Shown piece after piece: positions 35,627-44,347 of a stretch of DNA of 64,000 bases. The stretch's first letter is position 1, and every line of letters starts with the position of its first letter. The stretch comes from an uncultured Bdellovibrionales bacterium (GTDB lineage Bacteria > Bdellovibrionota > Bdellovibrionia > Bdellovibrionales > Bdellovibrionaceae), in NCBI GenBank assembly GCA_903926205.1, contig CAIYID010000031.1:124001-188000 (forward strand), given 5' to 3'. Under the pieces are notes generated by a model that saw only the letters and a program-made list of their open reading frames with translations, did not search any database and was not told the origin of the DNA. Position numbers and translations under genes: made by a program.

Positions 35627-36700
35627 ATGAGACTTTTTTTCGGCTCACTCTTAATGATTCAGACCCTTATCCTCGTACCAATATTGGACTTTTTTCCGGA
35701 AAAAACCTGGGCTATAGACAAGGAAAAGGCGCCCGCTAAGGCTGAAGCCTCCTCTAATTCCACTTCTTCTTCACTTTCACCGGAAGAGGAGGCTCTTTTA
35801 AGTCAGGGAAAATTTCAAGAAATCGTGGATTCTTTGGCTCCAAAACTTTCCGACTTAGAGGCTTCAAAATTAAAGCTTTTAGGTCGCGCCTATAGTGGTT
35901 TGAAAAATTCAGCCGCCGCAATAAAAACACTGAGCTTGGTTCTTGGAAAAAACCCCAAAGACGCAGAGGCCAGTACGCTCATCGGCCTTGAACTTATGTC
36001 TCAGGGTAAAGATCGTGAAGCCATGATTTCTTTTCGCGAGGCTTTGAAAAATGATCCGAAATTTGAGCCCGGATATTTTGCTATTGAAAAAATTTACATT
36101 AAAAAAAAAAATAAGTACGAACTCCGTATGCTTTATTCTGATATGATTGAACTTCTTGGAGAGCAGCCCAATTACGTGAGTCGACTTTGTGAAATTTATA
36201 CTTCCAGCGGGTTGTTTGAAGATGCAAAAAAAACCTGTCGTCGCGGAATCGCTCTAAGTAAAGACGATCCAAAAAGCTATTTATCTTTAGCTATGACCTT
36301 GAGGGATACTGGAGAAAAAGAAGAGGCGATTAAGCTCTTTCGTCAAACGGCCGATGATTTCAAAAAATCGGATGAAGCACAGTTAGTGTTTGCTCAGTTT
36401 CTGGACGGAGAAAAAAATTTTATTGAATCGAACAAATATTATAAAAATGCCACGGAGGCTAATCCCAACTCTCTTCGCGGTTGGGTTGGTTTAGGTCTCT
36501 CCTCCCTTGAACTACAAAAATACCAAATCACTCTCGAGGCCTTAACTACAGCCTGTAAACTTGATCGCAGGGCAATTAAAGAGGTGCGACGTGCGATGGG
36601 TATTTTGCGCACGATGAAAGAAGAAAAATGGATCGAAAAATTTTCCCTCTTGGCGGAAAAATGCGGATTGCCAACTTATGATTCAAAATCGACAAAATGA
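35627..36700 (+). CDS. Exported TPR-repeat protein
   Basis: The 357-residue product has a hydrophobic N-terminus (about residues 4-22, likely a signal peptide), then a low-complexity Ala/Ser linker, then at least six tetratricopeptide repeats (about 60-340). Such proteins scaffold complexes in the periplasm or at the membrane; the partner here is unknown. The start lies 28 bases from the divergent Flp-like gene, so the two may share a regulatory region and function together. Its last 25 bases overlap the convergent gene at 36676. Confidence 0.8.
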   Translation: MRLFFGSLLMIQTLILVPILDFFPEKTWAIDKEKAPAKAEASSNSTSSSLSPEEEALLSQGKFQEIVDSLAPKLSDLEASKLKLLGRAYSGLKNSAAAIKTLSLVLGKNPKDAEASTLIGLELMSQGKDREAMISFREALKNDPKFEPGYFAIEKIYIKKKNKYELRMLYSDMIELLGEQPNYVSRLCEIYTSSGLFEDAKKTCRRGIALSKDDPKSYLSLAMTLRDTGEKEEAIKLFRQTADDFKKSDEAQLVFAQFLDGEKNFIESNKYYKNATEANPNSLRGWVGLGLSSLELQKYQITLEALTTACKLDRRAIKEVRRAMGILRTMKEEKWIEKFSLLAEKCGLPTYDSKSTK

Positions 36701-37212
36701 CGAAAGCCCTCTGATAAGTTTGAGATCAAAGTTATATTCCGAAATTGGCGCGAAAGTTGTGACCGCTGCTCGGCAATCCAAGTTTTGGCTTCATCCAAAT
36801 CATTTCCTGTCATTGTTAAATATCCAGTACTCTGAACTGATCGAAAGACTCTAAAATCAATCGTTGAGAGCCCTCGCTTTTTTAACTCAACTGCAGCCGC
36901 AAATAAATCTCCTGAAAATCTCGCTTCGACGATCAAGGTAAACTCTTGGAGTTTCGTATTTTCCAAGCTCAGATAAGAGCGCAAAATTTTCTCATCAAAA
37001 TTTTCTAAACAGAGAGAGCGCTCAATACTTTCTATACGTAACTCTTTAATGAATTTATTTGTTATTTTTTTTTCGCCGAGAACCAGAAGTTGCGAAGACT
37101 CCCCCAGTGGCGCAAACTCCAAAATTTCCAACCCGAAGCTCCGGCCGGCCATATTGAGTGCCGAGTATCCCGCACCAACTGATTTGAATAAAATAATTCC
37201 TAATGATTGCAT
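36676..37212 (-). CDS. Uncharacterised protein, possibly two BMC-like repeats
   Basis: I do not recognise this 178-residue protein with confidence. It seems to contain two alpha/beta halves: SLGIILFKSVGAGYSALNMA with LEILEFAPLG in the first, and LIVEARFSGDLFAAAVELKK with a following strand-helix (YLTMTGNDLDEAKTWI) in the second. The spacing of strand, Gly/Ala-rich helix and strand loosely resembles bacterial microcompartment shell (BMC) domains, but no shell or encapsulated-enzyme genes are nearby and key residues differ. It lies 11 bases after rimO and is probably co-transcribed with it. Confidence 0.6.
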   Translation of the reverse strand: MQSLGIILFKSVGAGYSALNMAGRSFGLEILEFAPLGESSQLLVLGEKKITNKFIKELRIESIERSLCLENFDEKILRSYLSLENTKLQEFTLIVEARFSGDLFAAAVELKKRGLSTIDFRVFRSVQSTGYLTMTGNDLDEAKTWIAEQRSQLSRQFRNITLISNLSEGFRHFVDFES

Positions 37213-37223
37213 TAAATCTTCCT

Positions 37224-38603
37224 TTAACTCTGTATATGACCGATCAAATCATATTCCATGCTCTCGGTAATAACCACTTTCACCATTTCACCCACCGCGG
37301 CTGTTCCATCATTGATCAAAACGACGCCATCAATATCAGGAGCTTGTCCGGAAAACCGACCCTGTAAAAGTAATTCAGTTTCTTCGCTTGGGCCCTCAAC
37401 AATCACCTCCAAGGTTTGGCCAATAAAGGCTTCATGTTTTTCTTTGGAAATCTCTTGTTGGGCTTGCATCACAGCATCAAAGCGCGCTTGCTTTAGTTCT
37501 TCCTCCACCTGATCAAGCATTTTTCCTGCTGGAGTATTTTCCTCGGGTGAATATTTAAAACAACCTACTCGATCAAATTTTTGTTCTTCAATAAACGTCA
37601 AGAGCTCTTCGAATTGCTCTTGGGTTTCTCCTGGATAGCCGACAATAAATTGCGTGCGAATAACAGCCTCTGGAATTTCAGCGCGCAGATTTTCCAACAC
37701 GGTTTCGATTTCACTTCGAGTCATTTTACGGTTCATCTTTTTTAAAACCGCATCACTGACATGTTGAAGTGGCATATCAAAATATTTAAGAATTTTTTTA
37801 CTCTTCTTAATGAACTTGATCATCTCCAATGAAATACCATCCGGATATAAGTACATGAGCCGAATCCACTGAGCGCCTTCTACTTGATCCAAAGCTTTCA
37901 AGAGTTCTAATGGACTTTCTTTCGCCTCTGGGTTTTTTCGTCGAAGATCCCAGCCATAATCCGTAAAATCATGGCTTATAATGATGAGCTCTTTGACTCC
38001 CTGACTCACCAACTCTTTTGCTTCTTTCACTATATTTTCGATTGTGCGAGATTGTAAGTTCCCGCGAATCAGCGGAATGGCACAAAAAGCGCAGCGCTTT
38101 AAACAGCCTTCGGCAATTTTCAAATAAGCACGATGTGCAGGCTGTGAGTTAACTCGCGGAGTGGATTCTTCCTGAAGGTAAGTGGGTAAATTAAAAAATG
38201 TCTTTTGTGTTTCTCCGGCTTCCTGGCTTTTTAAAATTTTTGCGATGTTTTGAAATTCTCCAGAACCTACAAACAGATCTGCCTCTGGCAAACCCTCAAC
38301 TAAGTCGCCTTTATATCGTTGAGTTAAACATCCTGCGACCACCAATTGTTTCACGGTATTTTTTCGCTTTAACTCACCCATTTCTAAAATTTTTTGAATG
38401 GATTCCTTTTTACTATCCTCGATAAAGCCGCAAGTATTTACGATCACCGTGTCGGCCTCTTCTGGATCACCAACCACCCGATAGCCTTCTTTCATCAAAG
38501 TACCGGCCATGATTTCACTATCCACTAAGTTTTTTGGGCAACCCAAGCTCACGAAGTGCACAGATTTATTTTTTAGAGTTATCCCATTTTTTTTACTTGT
38601 CAT
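37224..38603 (-). CDS. rimO: Ribosomal protein S12 methylthiotransferase RimO
   Basis: RimO is a radical-SAM enzyme that adds a methylthio group to an aspartate of ribosomal protein S12. The 459-residue protein has the N-terminal UPF0004 domain with cysteines in SLGCPKNLVDSE, VNTCGFIE and AGCLTQRY, the radical-SAM CAFCAIPLIRG, and a C-terminal TRAM domain. SLGCPKNLVDSE is typical of RimO rather than MiaB. It follows lolA by 149 bases and ends 11 bases before the next gene. Confidence 0.95.
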   Translation of the reverse strand: MTSKKNGITLKNKSVHFVSLGCPKNLVDSEIMAGTLMKEGYRVVGDPEEADTVIVNTCGFIEDSKKESIQKILEMGELKRKNTVKQLVVAGCLTQRYKGDLVEGLPEADLFVGSGEFQNIAKILKSQEAGETQKTFFNLPTYLQEESTPRVNSQPAHRAYLKIAEGCLKRCAFCAIPLIRGNLQSRTIENIVKEAKELVSQGVKELIIISHDFTDYGWDLRRKNPEAKESPLELLKALDQVEGAQWIRLMYLYPDGISLEMIKFIKKSKKILKYFDMPLQHVSDAVLKKMNRKMTRSEIETVLENLRAEIPEAVIRTQFIVGYPGETQEQFEELLTFIEEQKFDRVGCFKYSPEENTPAGKMLDQVEEELKQARFDAVMQAQQEISKEKHEAFIGQTLEVIVEGPSEETELLLQGRFSGQAPDIDGVVLINDGTAAVGEMVKVVITESMEYDLIGHIQS

Positions 38604-38752
38604 GCCATTACCTTTATTATCTTCGCCATTCTTATTTTTATTCTAATTTTAAAGCTGATCATTCTTCTTTTTTAATCTGGTCTTCTCTCTGCTCTTTAAT
38701 TGTCTGTCCTTTAATTCTCTACACTTCGATGCTCTTCTCTCTGGTACTTCTA

Positions 38753-39520
38753 TTATAAATGAGACACTTGATCTTTTGACGGATCGGGTTTGTATTTAAA
38801 TAACTTTTCTTTTCCGTTTTTTTGAAAAATAGGGGTTGCTAGGATTATTTTTATACCATTTCCAATATCATCTTTGAACGAAACTTCTTTAAAGATTTTC
38901 GCCTCTTTCACGATAACAACTTCTATATTTGAAAAACCTGATTTTTTCTTTGGTTGTAAAGTCATGGTCACTTCGGCCTCATTCGCCTTATGATCCAACT
39001 TGTTTTTAATTAAAAAAAGTTCTGACGGATTTTTTGAGTCCAAAAGATCGAGCAACAAAAATTGAGCCTTGTTCTCTTTTTCCACCTTGGTGGCAATCAC
39101 CTTATTTTTACTGCCAGGAAAATCCTCGGAGGCAAATTCTATGTTCCACCAGGTTTTTCCATCGTAAATGGTCCAATTTTTTTCCGGCACTTCGATTTCC
39201 CAACGGATTTTTCCGTGGGAGTAAAACATTTTCCCTTTTGAAATATCTACTTTTGGCTTCCACTCATAGGAAATTTGTTTTTCCACTGAGATTTCCACAA
39301 GCGCTGCTTTACGATAAGCAGAAGTTACCTCTGCCAATAGTTTTGCCTCTTCTGAAGACTCTGTAACCTTAGTCGCAGGGGCCTCTAATGCTGGCCTGGC
39401 GGAAGCTTCAATAGACCAGGTGATTGTTTGCGTAAAAATTAGCGCTAAGAACGGCATTATCATCAAACTCATAGCCTGAGTTGAGGTGAAAATAAGCGTC
39501 TTTAAAAGAATTTTAAACAT
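38753..39520 (-). CDS. lolA: LolA-like outer-membrane lipoprotein carrier
   Basis: LolA carries lipoproteins across the periplasm to the outer membrane. The 255-residue product has an N-terminal hydrophobic signal region (two candidate starts; the second, Met17, gives a more usual signal peptide), then a beta-rich domain with GKMFYSHGKIRWEIEVPEKNW and the WWNIEF and TLQPKKKSGFSNIEV strands typical of the LolA fold. The many predicted lipoproteins in this window need such a carrier. It follows comF by about 10 bases. Neither start has a strong ribosome site. Confidence 0.82.
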   Translation of the reverse strand: MFKILLKTLIFTSTQAMSLMIMPFLALIFTQTITWSIEASARPALEAPATKVTESSEEAKLLAEVTSAYRKAALVEISVEKQISYEWKPKVDISKGKMFYSHGKIRWEIEVPEKNWTIYDGKTWWNIEFASEDFPGSKNKVIATKVEKENKAQFLLLDLLDSKNPSELFLIKNKLDHKANEAEVTMTLQPKKKSGFSNIEVVIVKEAKIFKEVSFKDDIGNGIKIILATPIFQKNGKEKLFKYKPDPSKDQVSHL

Positions 39521-39529
39521 GGCCGATGT

Positions 39530-40183
39530 TTATAACAGAGCCCTCTGGGCCAGGCACCATATTTCATGACTCTTCATAGGGGAAAGTGCCCCTAAGGAGG
39601 CGGCCGCAGTTCCACCCGTCGTGAGAACATCGTCAACGAAGATGACCTTATAATCCTGCAGATATAATTGCGAAAAATTTTCACGTTTTTTTACTTGTAG
39701 CAGTTCTCGCTGGGATTTTGAACGGCCTCGCTGATGTTCTTTTCGTAAACTAAAGGAACATTTTTCTAAGGCCGGCAGCACCTGAATATCTAAAATTTTT
39801 CCGATGGCTAGCGCCAGCTGAAAGGCATGATCTTCCTTCGGCTTTCGAACAGAAGGCGCCGGAACAATGATGCTTTGCTGAGTCCATTCAAGGCTTAGTT
39901 TGAATCGCTGTTGAATTAAGAGCCGCGCCAAGGCCTCCCACTCCTCTGGGCCGCCCCATCCCTTCAGCGCACTAAGATAGGACGAGAGCGCATTGTTCTT
40001 GTCGGGCACCCAATCCCAAAGGACCACCGCTTCATAGTTTTTTCTGTTGATTTGCCTTCGAACCCTCTTTTTTGCCTGGTCAGTCAACGCCTGAGCCCAA
40101 CAAAGGCGACACAGAAATCTGTTTTTTAGCGGAAAGAGTGAACCGCAATTCAGACAACATCGAAAGTAATGACTGATTCCCAT
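39530..40183 (-). CDS. ComF family phosphoribosyltransferase-like protein
   Basis: ComF-type proteins have a phosphoribosyltransferase fold and are involved in DNA uptake in several bacteria; in others the role is unknown. The 217-residue form starts at the ATG at 40183, preceded by TGAGGT about 8 bases away. It has an N-terminal zinc-finger-like Cys set (CCLNCG ... CRLC) and the PRPP-binding loop VIFVDDVLTTGGTAAAS. A longer start (40243) adds 20 residues with no ribosome site. It sits between rlmH and lolA. Confidence 0.88.
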   Translation of the reverse strand: MGISHYFRCCLNCGSLFPLKNRFLCRLCWAQALTDQAKKRVRRQINRKNYEAVVLWDWVPDKNNALSSYLSALKGWGGPEEWEALARLLIQQRFKLSLEWTQQSIIVPAPSVRKPKEDHAFQLALAIGKILDIQVLPALEKCSFSLRKEHQRGRSKSQRELLQVKKRENFSQLYLQDYKVIFVDDVLTTGGTAAASLGALSPMKSHEIWCLAQRALL

Positions 40184-40282
40184 AAGCAATGACCTCACGA
40201 CGAAAGCACTGCAAATTTTGAACTCAGCCAGAATTGAAATCATTTTGAAATACTGTGGTTCTTTTTAGGCGTAATTACTTAC

Positions 40283-40753
40283 CTATGCGTTGTGGTAAGG
40301 CAGTCCCTTCAGAAGGGTGAAGGCACGATAAATTTGCTCCAGCGCAACAACTTGTGCCACCTGATGATTTAGAACAAATGGAGCTAAACTTAATTTCACT
40401 TGAGCTCGTTTTTTCAGTTCTTCAGAAACGCCAAAAGCACCGCCAATAATCCATACGCAGCGTTTTTTTCCACTCATAAGGATTTTTTGAACCACTTCCG
40501 CAAATTGCTCGCTGCTTGCAGCTTTTCCTTTTTCATCAAAAAGAATAACAAAGTCGTCAGGTTCCAAAAAATTGAGAATCTCTTCACTTTCAAGCTGAAG
40601 CTTCGCGGAAGCTTCAGCTCTGGCTAATTTTTTCGAAGAAATTGTCGTCATCTCGAATGGTGTAAAATGTTTTATTTTTTGCGAGTAAAGGGTCGTCGCT
40701 TCTTCACACCATTTTTCTTTTGAGGAACTCACGTGAAGGAAAATAAACTTCAT
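40283..40753 (-). CDS. rlmH: 23S rRNA (pseudouridine-1915-N3)-methyltransferase RlmH
   Basis: RlmH is a SPOUT-fold methyltransferase acting on pseudouridine 1915 of 23S rRNA. The 156-residue product starts MKFIFLHVSS and carries the knotted SAM-binding IIGGAFGVSEEL and the conserved C-terminal HQVAQVVALEQIYRAF and YHN end. The ATG overlaps the nadD/rsfS stop (ATGA). The rsfS-rlmH order is common. I use the short start; a longer frame upstream lies inside the rsfS part. Confidence 0.96.
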   Translation of the reverse strand: MKFIFLHVSSSKEKWCEEATTLYSQKIKHFTPFEMTTISSKKLARAEASAKLQLESEEILNFLEPDDFVILFDEKGKAASSEQFAEVVQKILMSGKKRCVWIIGGAFGVSEELKKRAQVKLSLAPFVLNHQVAQVVALEQIYRAFTLLKGLPYHNA

Positions 40754-41787
40754 TTTGTCGTGTCTTTGAAGCCCATGTCTTTGGCCTGCTGCCAAAGTTT
40801 TTCGATGCTGTATTCTTGACGAACAAAATCATAAAACACATGCACAATCAAAGAGCCATAATCAATCACAACCCAACGACCTTCATCCAAACCCTCAAGG
40901 CCTTGCGGATAAAGGTTGTACTCTTCCTTCACTGCTTGCATCAAATTTTCAGCCAGCGAAGAAGCGTGACGGGTGCTCGTTCCTGACGTGACGAGCGAGA
41001 ATTCAGCAGGCGCCGAAATCATGCGAAGATCAAATCCTCTGACGGCAATTGATTTTTTAGACATCAAAAATTCAGCACAAAATTTGGTGAAAGCCTCATA
41101 ATCGCCGACCTTTTCCTTGGAGGGCTTGTAAAGACCTTGTTTTTTTATGTAACCCTCAACCGCCAGAGGAATATATTTTTCTACACTTTTTCCGGTGCGA
41201 ATCCATTTTCGGATTTCCGAGGCCGATGCTTCAATGTCTTTCAATCGAATGAATTGAACATTACGTCCTGTTTTTAGCTCGATAAAATTAAAATCAAATT
41301 CTTCAACCTGCGAGCGCAAGGTTTTTGGTAATTCTTCAGGAGATTCTGGAAAACTAAAGCCTGGACGCGAAGTCACAATTAAATTGGCCTCAGTTATAAT
41401 CCCGGCTAGATCTTTCCACTCTTCTAGCTCTTCTAATTTATCCATACCGATAATTAAATAGAGATCCTCCGCTGCAACGGTTTTACGAAGATTTTTTATT
41501 GTGTCGATGGTGTAAGACTTACCACCACGACGAATTTCTTGGTCATCGACGACAAATTCTTCACCGACAGCAGACGAGCCAGATGAAATCGCCAATCTGG
41601 TCATTTCCAGCCGTTGTTCCGGAGTTGGTCCCTCAAGGGGAGCCTTCAAAGGGCTTTGAGCCGCTGGTAAAACGTGAATTTTTGAAAGACCGGCTTTTTT
41701 GTAAACCTCTTGTAATAAACCCAAATGCCCCATGTGAGGGGGATTGAAGGAGCCGCCAAATATTCCGATTCTTTTTCCTGTTTTCAT
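40750..41787 (-). CDS. nadD: NadD-RsfS fusion: nicotinate-nucleotide adenylyltransferase and ribosomal silencing factor
   Basis: A single frame encodes two proteins usually made separately. Residues about 1-220 are NadD, with GGSFNPPHMGH, the strand-loop IIGMDKLEELEEW and SASEIRKWI, making nicotinate adenine dinucleotide in NAD synthesis. Residues about 228-332 are RsfS, with IAVRGFDLRMISAPAEF, VTSGTSTRH, GRWVVIDYGSLIVHVFYD and EKLW, which binds L14 to block subunit joining under starvation. The joint carries YIKKQGLYKPSKEK, so no stop or start separates them. I use the ATG at 41787 with GGGTGAT upstream. It is in the order obgE-nadD/rsfS-rlmH, overlapping rlmH. Confidence 0.93.
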   Translation of the reverse strand: MKTGKRIGIFGGSFNPPHMGHLGLLQEVYKKAGLSKIHVLPAAQSPLKAPLEGPTPEQRLEMTRLAISSGSSAVGEEFVVDDQEIRRGGKSYTIDTIKNLRKTVAAEDLYLIIGMDKLEELEEWKDLAGIITEANLIVTSRPGFSFPESPEELPKTLRSQVEEFDFNFIELKTGRNVQFIRLKDIEASASEIRKWIRTGKSVEKYIPLAVEGYIKKQGLYKPSKEKVGDYEAFTKFCAEFLMSKKSIAVRGFDLRMISAPAEFSLVTSGTSTRHASSLAENLMQAVKEEYNLYPQGLEGLDEGRWVVIDYGSLIVHVFYDFVRQEYSIEKLWQQAKDMGFKDTTK

Positions 41788-41893
41788 CTTATCACCCAAT
41801 ATTTTTCAAATTCACTCTTAGGTACTTTTTAATTTCTAGTCCTCATGACCAACCGTTTTTCCTCTTGGCCGCGACTCTTACTCTTGTCTGAAA

Positions 41894-42928
41894 CTATTCG
41901 TTCTCTTTTTCGGCAAAGACTAATTTTGCTAACTCGTTCACCAATTGATCGACATTTTTTCCAGTGACCGCAGAAATCAACATCGGAGTGACTTTGGTCT
42001 CTGTTTTAAATCTCTTTACCAGCCGCTCAAGTTCATCGACCGGAACGCTATCGATTTTGTTAAAAACCACCACCTGCGGACGAGACGAGAGCGGAAAAAA
42101 TCCTTCCTTTTCCTTGTTCGTCTGATCGTAGGCCTCAAGCTCATAATTAATATCTTTATAGTCCTGTAACGGATCGCCAGAGGCCACGCCTGTGGCATCA
42201 ATCATATGAACAAACAAACGCGTTCGCTCAATGTGTTTCAAAAACTGAATTCCTAAACCTGCGCCGGCTGAGGCACCTTTTATCAAGCCCGGAATATCTG
42301 CTACGACTAGACTTCTAAAGTCCCCGGTCTTCACCACTCCTAAATGTGGAGTGAGTGTCGTGAATGGATAATCAGCAATTTTCGGTTTTGCCGCTGAAAT
42401 GCGAGAGATCAAAGTGGATTTTCCTGCATTTGGAAATCCAATAATCCCAACGTCAGCGATTAATTTAAGCTCAAGAAAAACTTCTTCTTCTTTTCCAGGT
42501 TCGCCCGGTTGAGCATTCTCTGGAGCTTGGTTCACTGAGTTTTTGAAAAACCAATTTCCTTTTCCGCCGCGACCACCTTTAAGTAACATGAACTCATCAA
42601 TACCTGTCATGTCGACGATGATTTCACCTTCTGGATTGCGTACAATTGTTCCAGGAGGAACCTGCAAATAATAATCTGAGCCATCCGCGCCGGTTTGGTT
42701 TTGCCCACCACCCGCGTCGCCGTTGCGACCCGCGTATCGTTTGTTCGTTTTAAAATCGACAAGGGAATTCAAGCTTCGATTCACTTTAAGTATGACATCG
42801 CCACCACGGCCACCATCGCCACCATCTGGACCGCCCCGAGGCTGCATTGACTCTCGACGAAAGGAAACTTTTCCAGGTCCGCCATGTCCACTCGCAATTT
42901 TTATTCTTACTTCATCAATAAATTTCAT
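41894..42928 (-). CDS. obgE: Obg GTPase
   Basis: ObgE/CgtA is an essential GTPase for late 50S ribosome assembly and stress signalling. The 344-residue protein has the glycine-rich Obg fold (about 1-155, with GGPDGGDGGRGGDV), the P-loop GFPNAGKST, the G3 DIPGL and the G4 NKID motif. The C-terminus is short, without the long acidic tail of some homologues. It follows rpmA after a hairpin terminator, in the conserved rplU-rpmA-obgE order. Confidence 0.97.
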   Translation of the reverse strand: MKFIDEVRIKIASGHGGPGKVSFRRESMQPRGGPDGGDGGRGGDVILKVNRSLNSLVDFKTNKRYAGRNGDAGGGQNQTGADGSDYYLQVPPGTIVRNPEGEIIVDMTGIDEFMLLKGGRGGKGNWFFKNSVNQAPENAQPGEPGKEEEVFLELKLIADVGIIGFPNAGKSTLISRISAAKPKIADYPFTTLTPHLGVVKTGDFRSLVVADIPGLIKGASAGAGLGIQFLKHIERTRLFVHMIDATGVASGDPLQDYKDINYELEAYDQTNKEKEGFFPLSSRPQVVVFNKIDSVPVDELERLVKRFKTETKVTPMLISAVTGKNVDQLVNELAKLVFAEKENE

Positions 42929-42990
42929 AAATTGATTCTGCTCTTTGCTTTTATATTTTCACTTTTCACTTTTCCAAAGTGGCTGGATAT

Positions 42991-43025
42991 GAAAAATAAA
43001 AAAGGAGCCCGCTAAAGGACTCCTT
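42991..43025 (-). terminator. Intrinsic terminator after rpmA
   Basis: On the minus strand AAGGAG-TCC ... GGG-CTCCTT forms a stem followed by TTTTTTATTTTT. It lies 48 bases after the rpmA stop and before obgE. It may reduce, rather than abolish, read-through into obgE. Confidence 0.8.
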
Positions 43026-43072
43026 GTTTTAAGTAAACGATTTCCTGCTTGGTGTTTAAACCGAGCCTGAAA

Positions 43073-43330
43073 TTATACTTTTGGATAAACGCTGATTTTA
43101 AATCTTTCTTTAGAGAATCGCTCGAATTTAACCAAGCCTTCTACCAAAGAGAAAATTGTATGATCGCGACCAATTCCTACGTTATTGCCAGTTTGGAATA
43201 CAGTTCCACGCTGACGAACCAGAATTGTTCCTGCTTTTACAAGTTGTCCACCAAAACGCTTTACACCCAATCTCTTACTGTGTGAATCGCGTCCATTCTT
43301 GGTCGAGCCACCGGCCTTCTTACTTGCCAT
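43073..43330 (-). CDS. rpmA: Ribosomal protein bL27
   Basis: The 85-residue large-subunit protein reaches the peptidyl-transferase centre. It begins [20 protein letters not shown], the usual mature L27 N-terminus, and contains [19 protein letters not shown]. No N-terminal extension requiring proteolytic removal is present. It follows rplU by 96 bases, is ended by an intrinsic terminator, and precedes obgE, the standard arrangement. Confidence 0.98.
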   Translation of the reverse strand: MASKKAGGSTKNGRDSHSKRLGVKRFGGQLVKAGTILVRQRGTVFQTGNNVGIGRDHTIFSLVEGLVKFERFSKERFKISVYPKV

Positions 43331-43426
43331 AATTTCACCTCACCGAATTGGAATCACCCCGAAAGATGATTCACTAATATTAAATTTTATATCAAAACCA
43401 CCCTGTTAGACAAGATGGACTTACAA

Positions 43427-43990
43427 TTATGCTTTTTTACCCGCTGCTTTTTTTGCTCCAGTTTTAGCCTTCTTCGCGCCAGCTTTTTTATTCGCTGTTT
43501 TTGAAGCCGGTTTTTTCGCCACTTTAGGAGCAGGTTTAGCTTTAACAGCTTTTTTTGCTTCTTTTACTAAAGTCTTGCCTGGAGTTTTTTCAATTTTCAC
43601 TGAACGCTCTGCAATACGGTCAATGCGTGCTTGCGCTACATCAACTACTTTTGCTTGTGCATCAGTTTTCTCAGTTTTTCCATCCAAAGAAATCGCTTTC
43701 ACGAAAAGCTCTGTAAATGGTTGACGATGAGTTTTGAAACGACGGTAACCTTGACGACGTTTCTTTTTGAAAATGATCACTTTACGATCTTTGGTCTGCT
43801 TAGTTACTACAACAGTAACTGCTGCATTTTTAACTGTGGGTTGACCCAATACTGGAGTCTCTCCACCGACCATCAAAATATCAGTAACATCAAACTCTGA
43901 ACCAAGTTTTTGTTCCAATTTTTCAACTCGGATAACATCACCCGGTTGAACTCGATATTGCTTACCGCCTGTGCGAATAATGGCGTACAT
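43427..43990 (-). CDS. rplU: Ribosomal protein bL21 with long Lys/Ala-rich tail
   Basis: The first ~103 residues are normal L21 (MYAIIRTGGKQYRVQPGDVI, then IIFKKKRRQGYRRFKTHRQP), a large-subunit protein. Residues about 104-187 are an added tail, rising in Lys, Ala and Pro (AKKAVKAKPAPKVAKKPA, then GAKKAKTGAKKAAGKKA), like the tail of histone H1-type proteins. It nearly doubles the protein and could bind rRNA or DNA; that is inference. The gene heads the rplU-rpmA-obgE run and has a TTGACA-type promoter about 70-105 bases upstream. Confidence 0.96.
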   Translation of the reverse strand: MYAIIRTGGKQYRVQPGDVIRVEKLEQKLGSEFDVTDILMVGGETPVLGQPTVKNAAVTVVVTKQTKDRKVIIFKKKRRQGYRRFKTHRQPFTELFVKAISLDGKTEKTDAQAKVVDVAQARIDRIAERSVKIEKTPGKTLVKEAKKAVKAKPAPKVAKKPASKTANKKAGAKKAKTGAKKAAGKKA

Positions 43991-44062
43991 GTAGGACCTC
44001 CGCTAGAAATAAAACCACCTCGCCATACGAGATAGCACTTGTGAAACTGCTTACAAGACTCG

Positions 44063-44093
44063 GATATGTGCCATTCTGCAGCGCACTTGTCAA
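44063..44093 (-). promoter_or_regulatory. Putative promoter of rplU
   Basis: A perfect TTGACA -35 (44088-44093, minus strand) is followed by ACATAT/CATATC (44063-44069) with 18-19 base spacing. The leader of about 65 bases to the rplU ATG contains AGGTCC-type ribosome-site sequence. The -10 is imperfect. Confidence 0.5.
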
Positions 44094-44347
44094 CAGAAGG
44101 CATAAATAATATTTGACGCCGTAAAAAATGACGAATTTTCTTTCTCGACAACTCGCTGAAGTAGCTATCGATGTGTTTTCAGACCCCTTAAGATGACTTT
44201 GTCCATAATCTTGTTAGTTACTAAAATCATTAAGGAATTTGTGACTTAACTCTCAAAAAAATCACTCCGCATCAGCCTGAGTTTCAATTGTCCAAAAATG
44301 CAAAAAGCTAATTCTGGCTTCACTATCTCGCTTTAAAGTGGGGCCTG

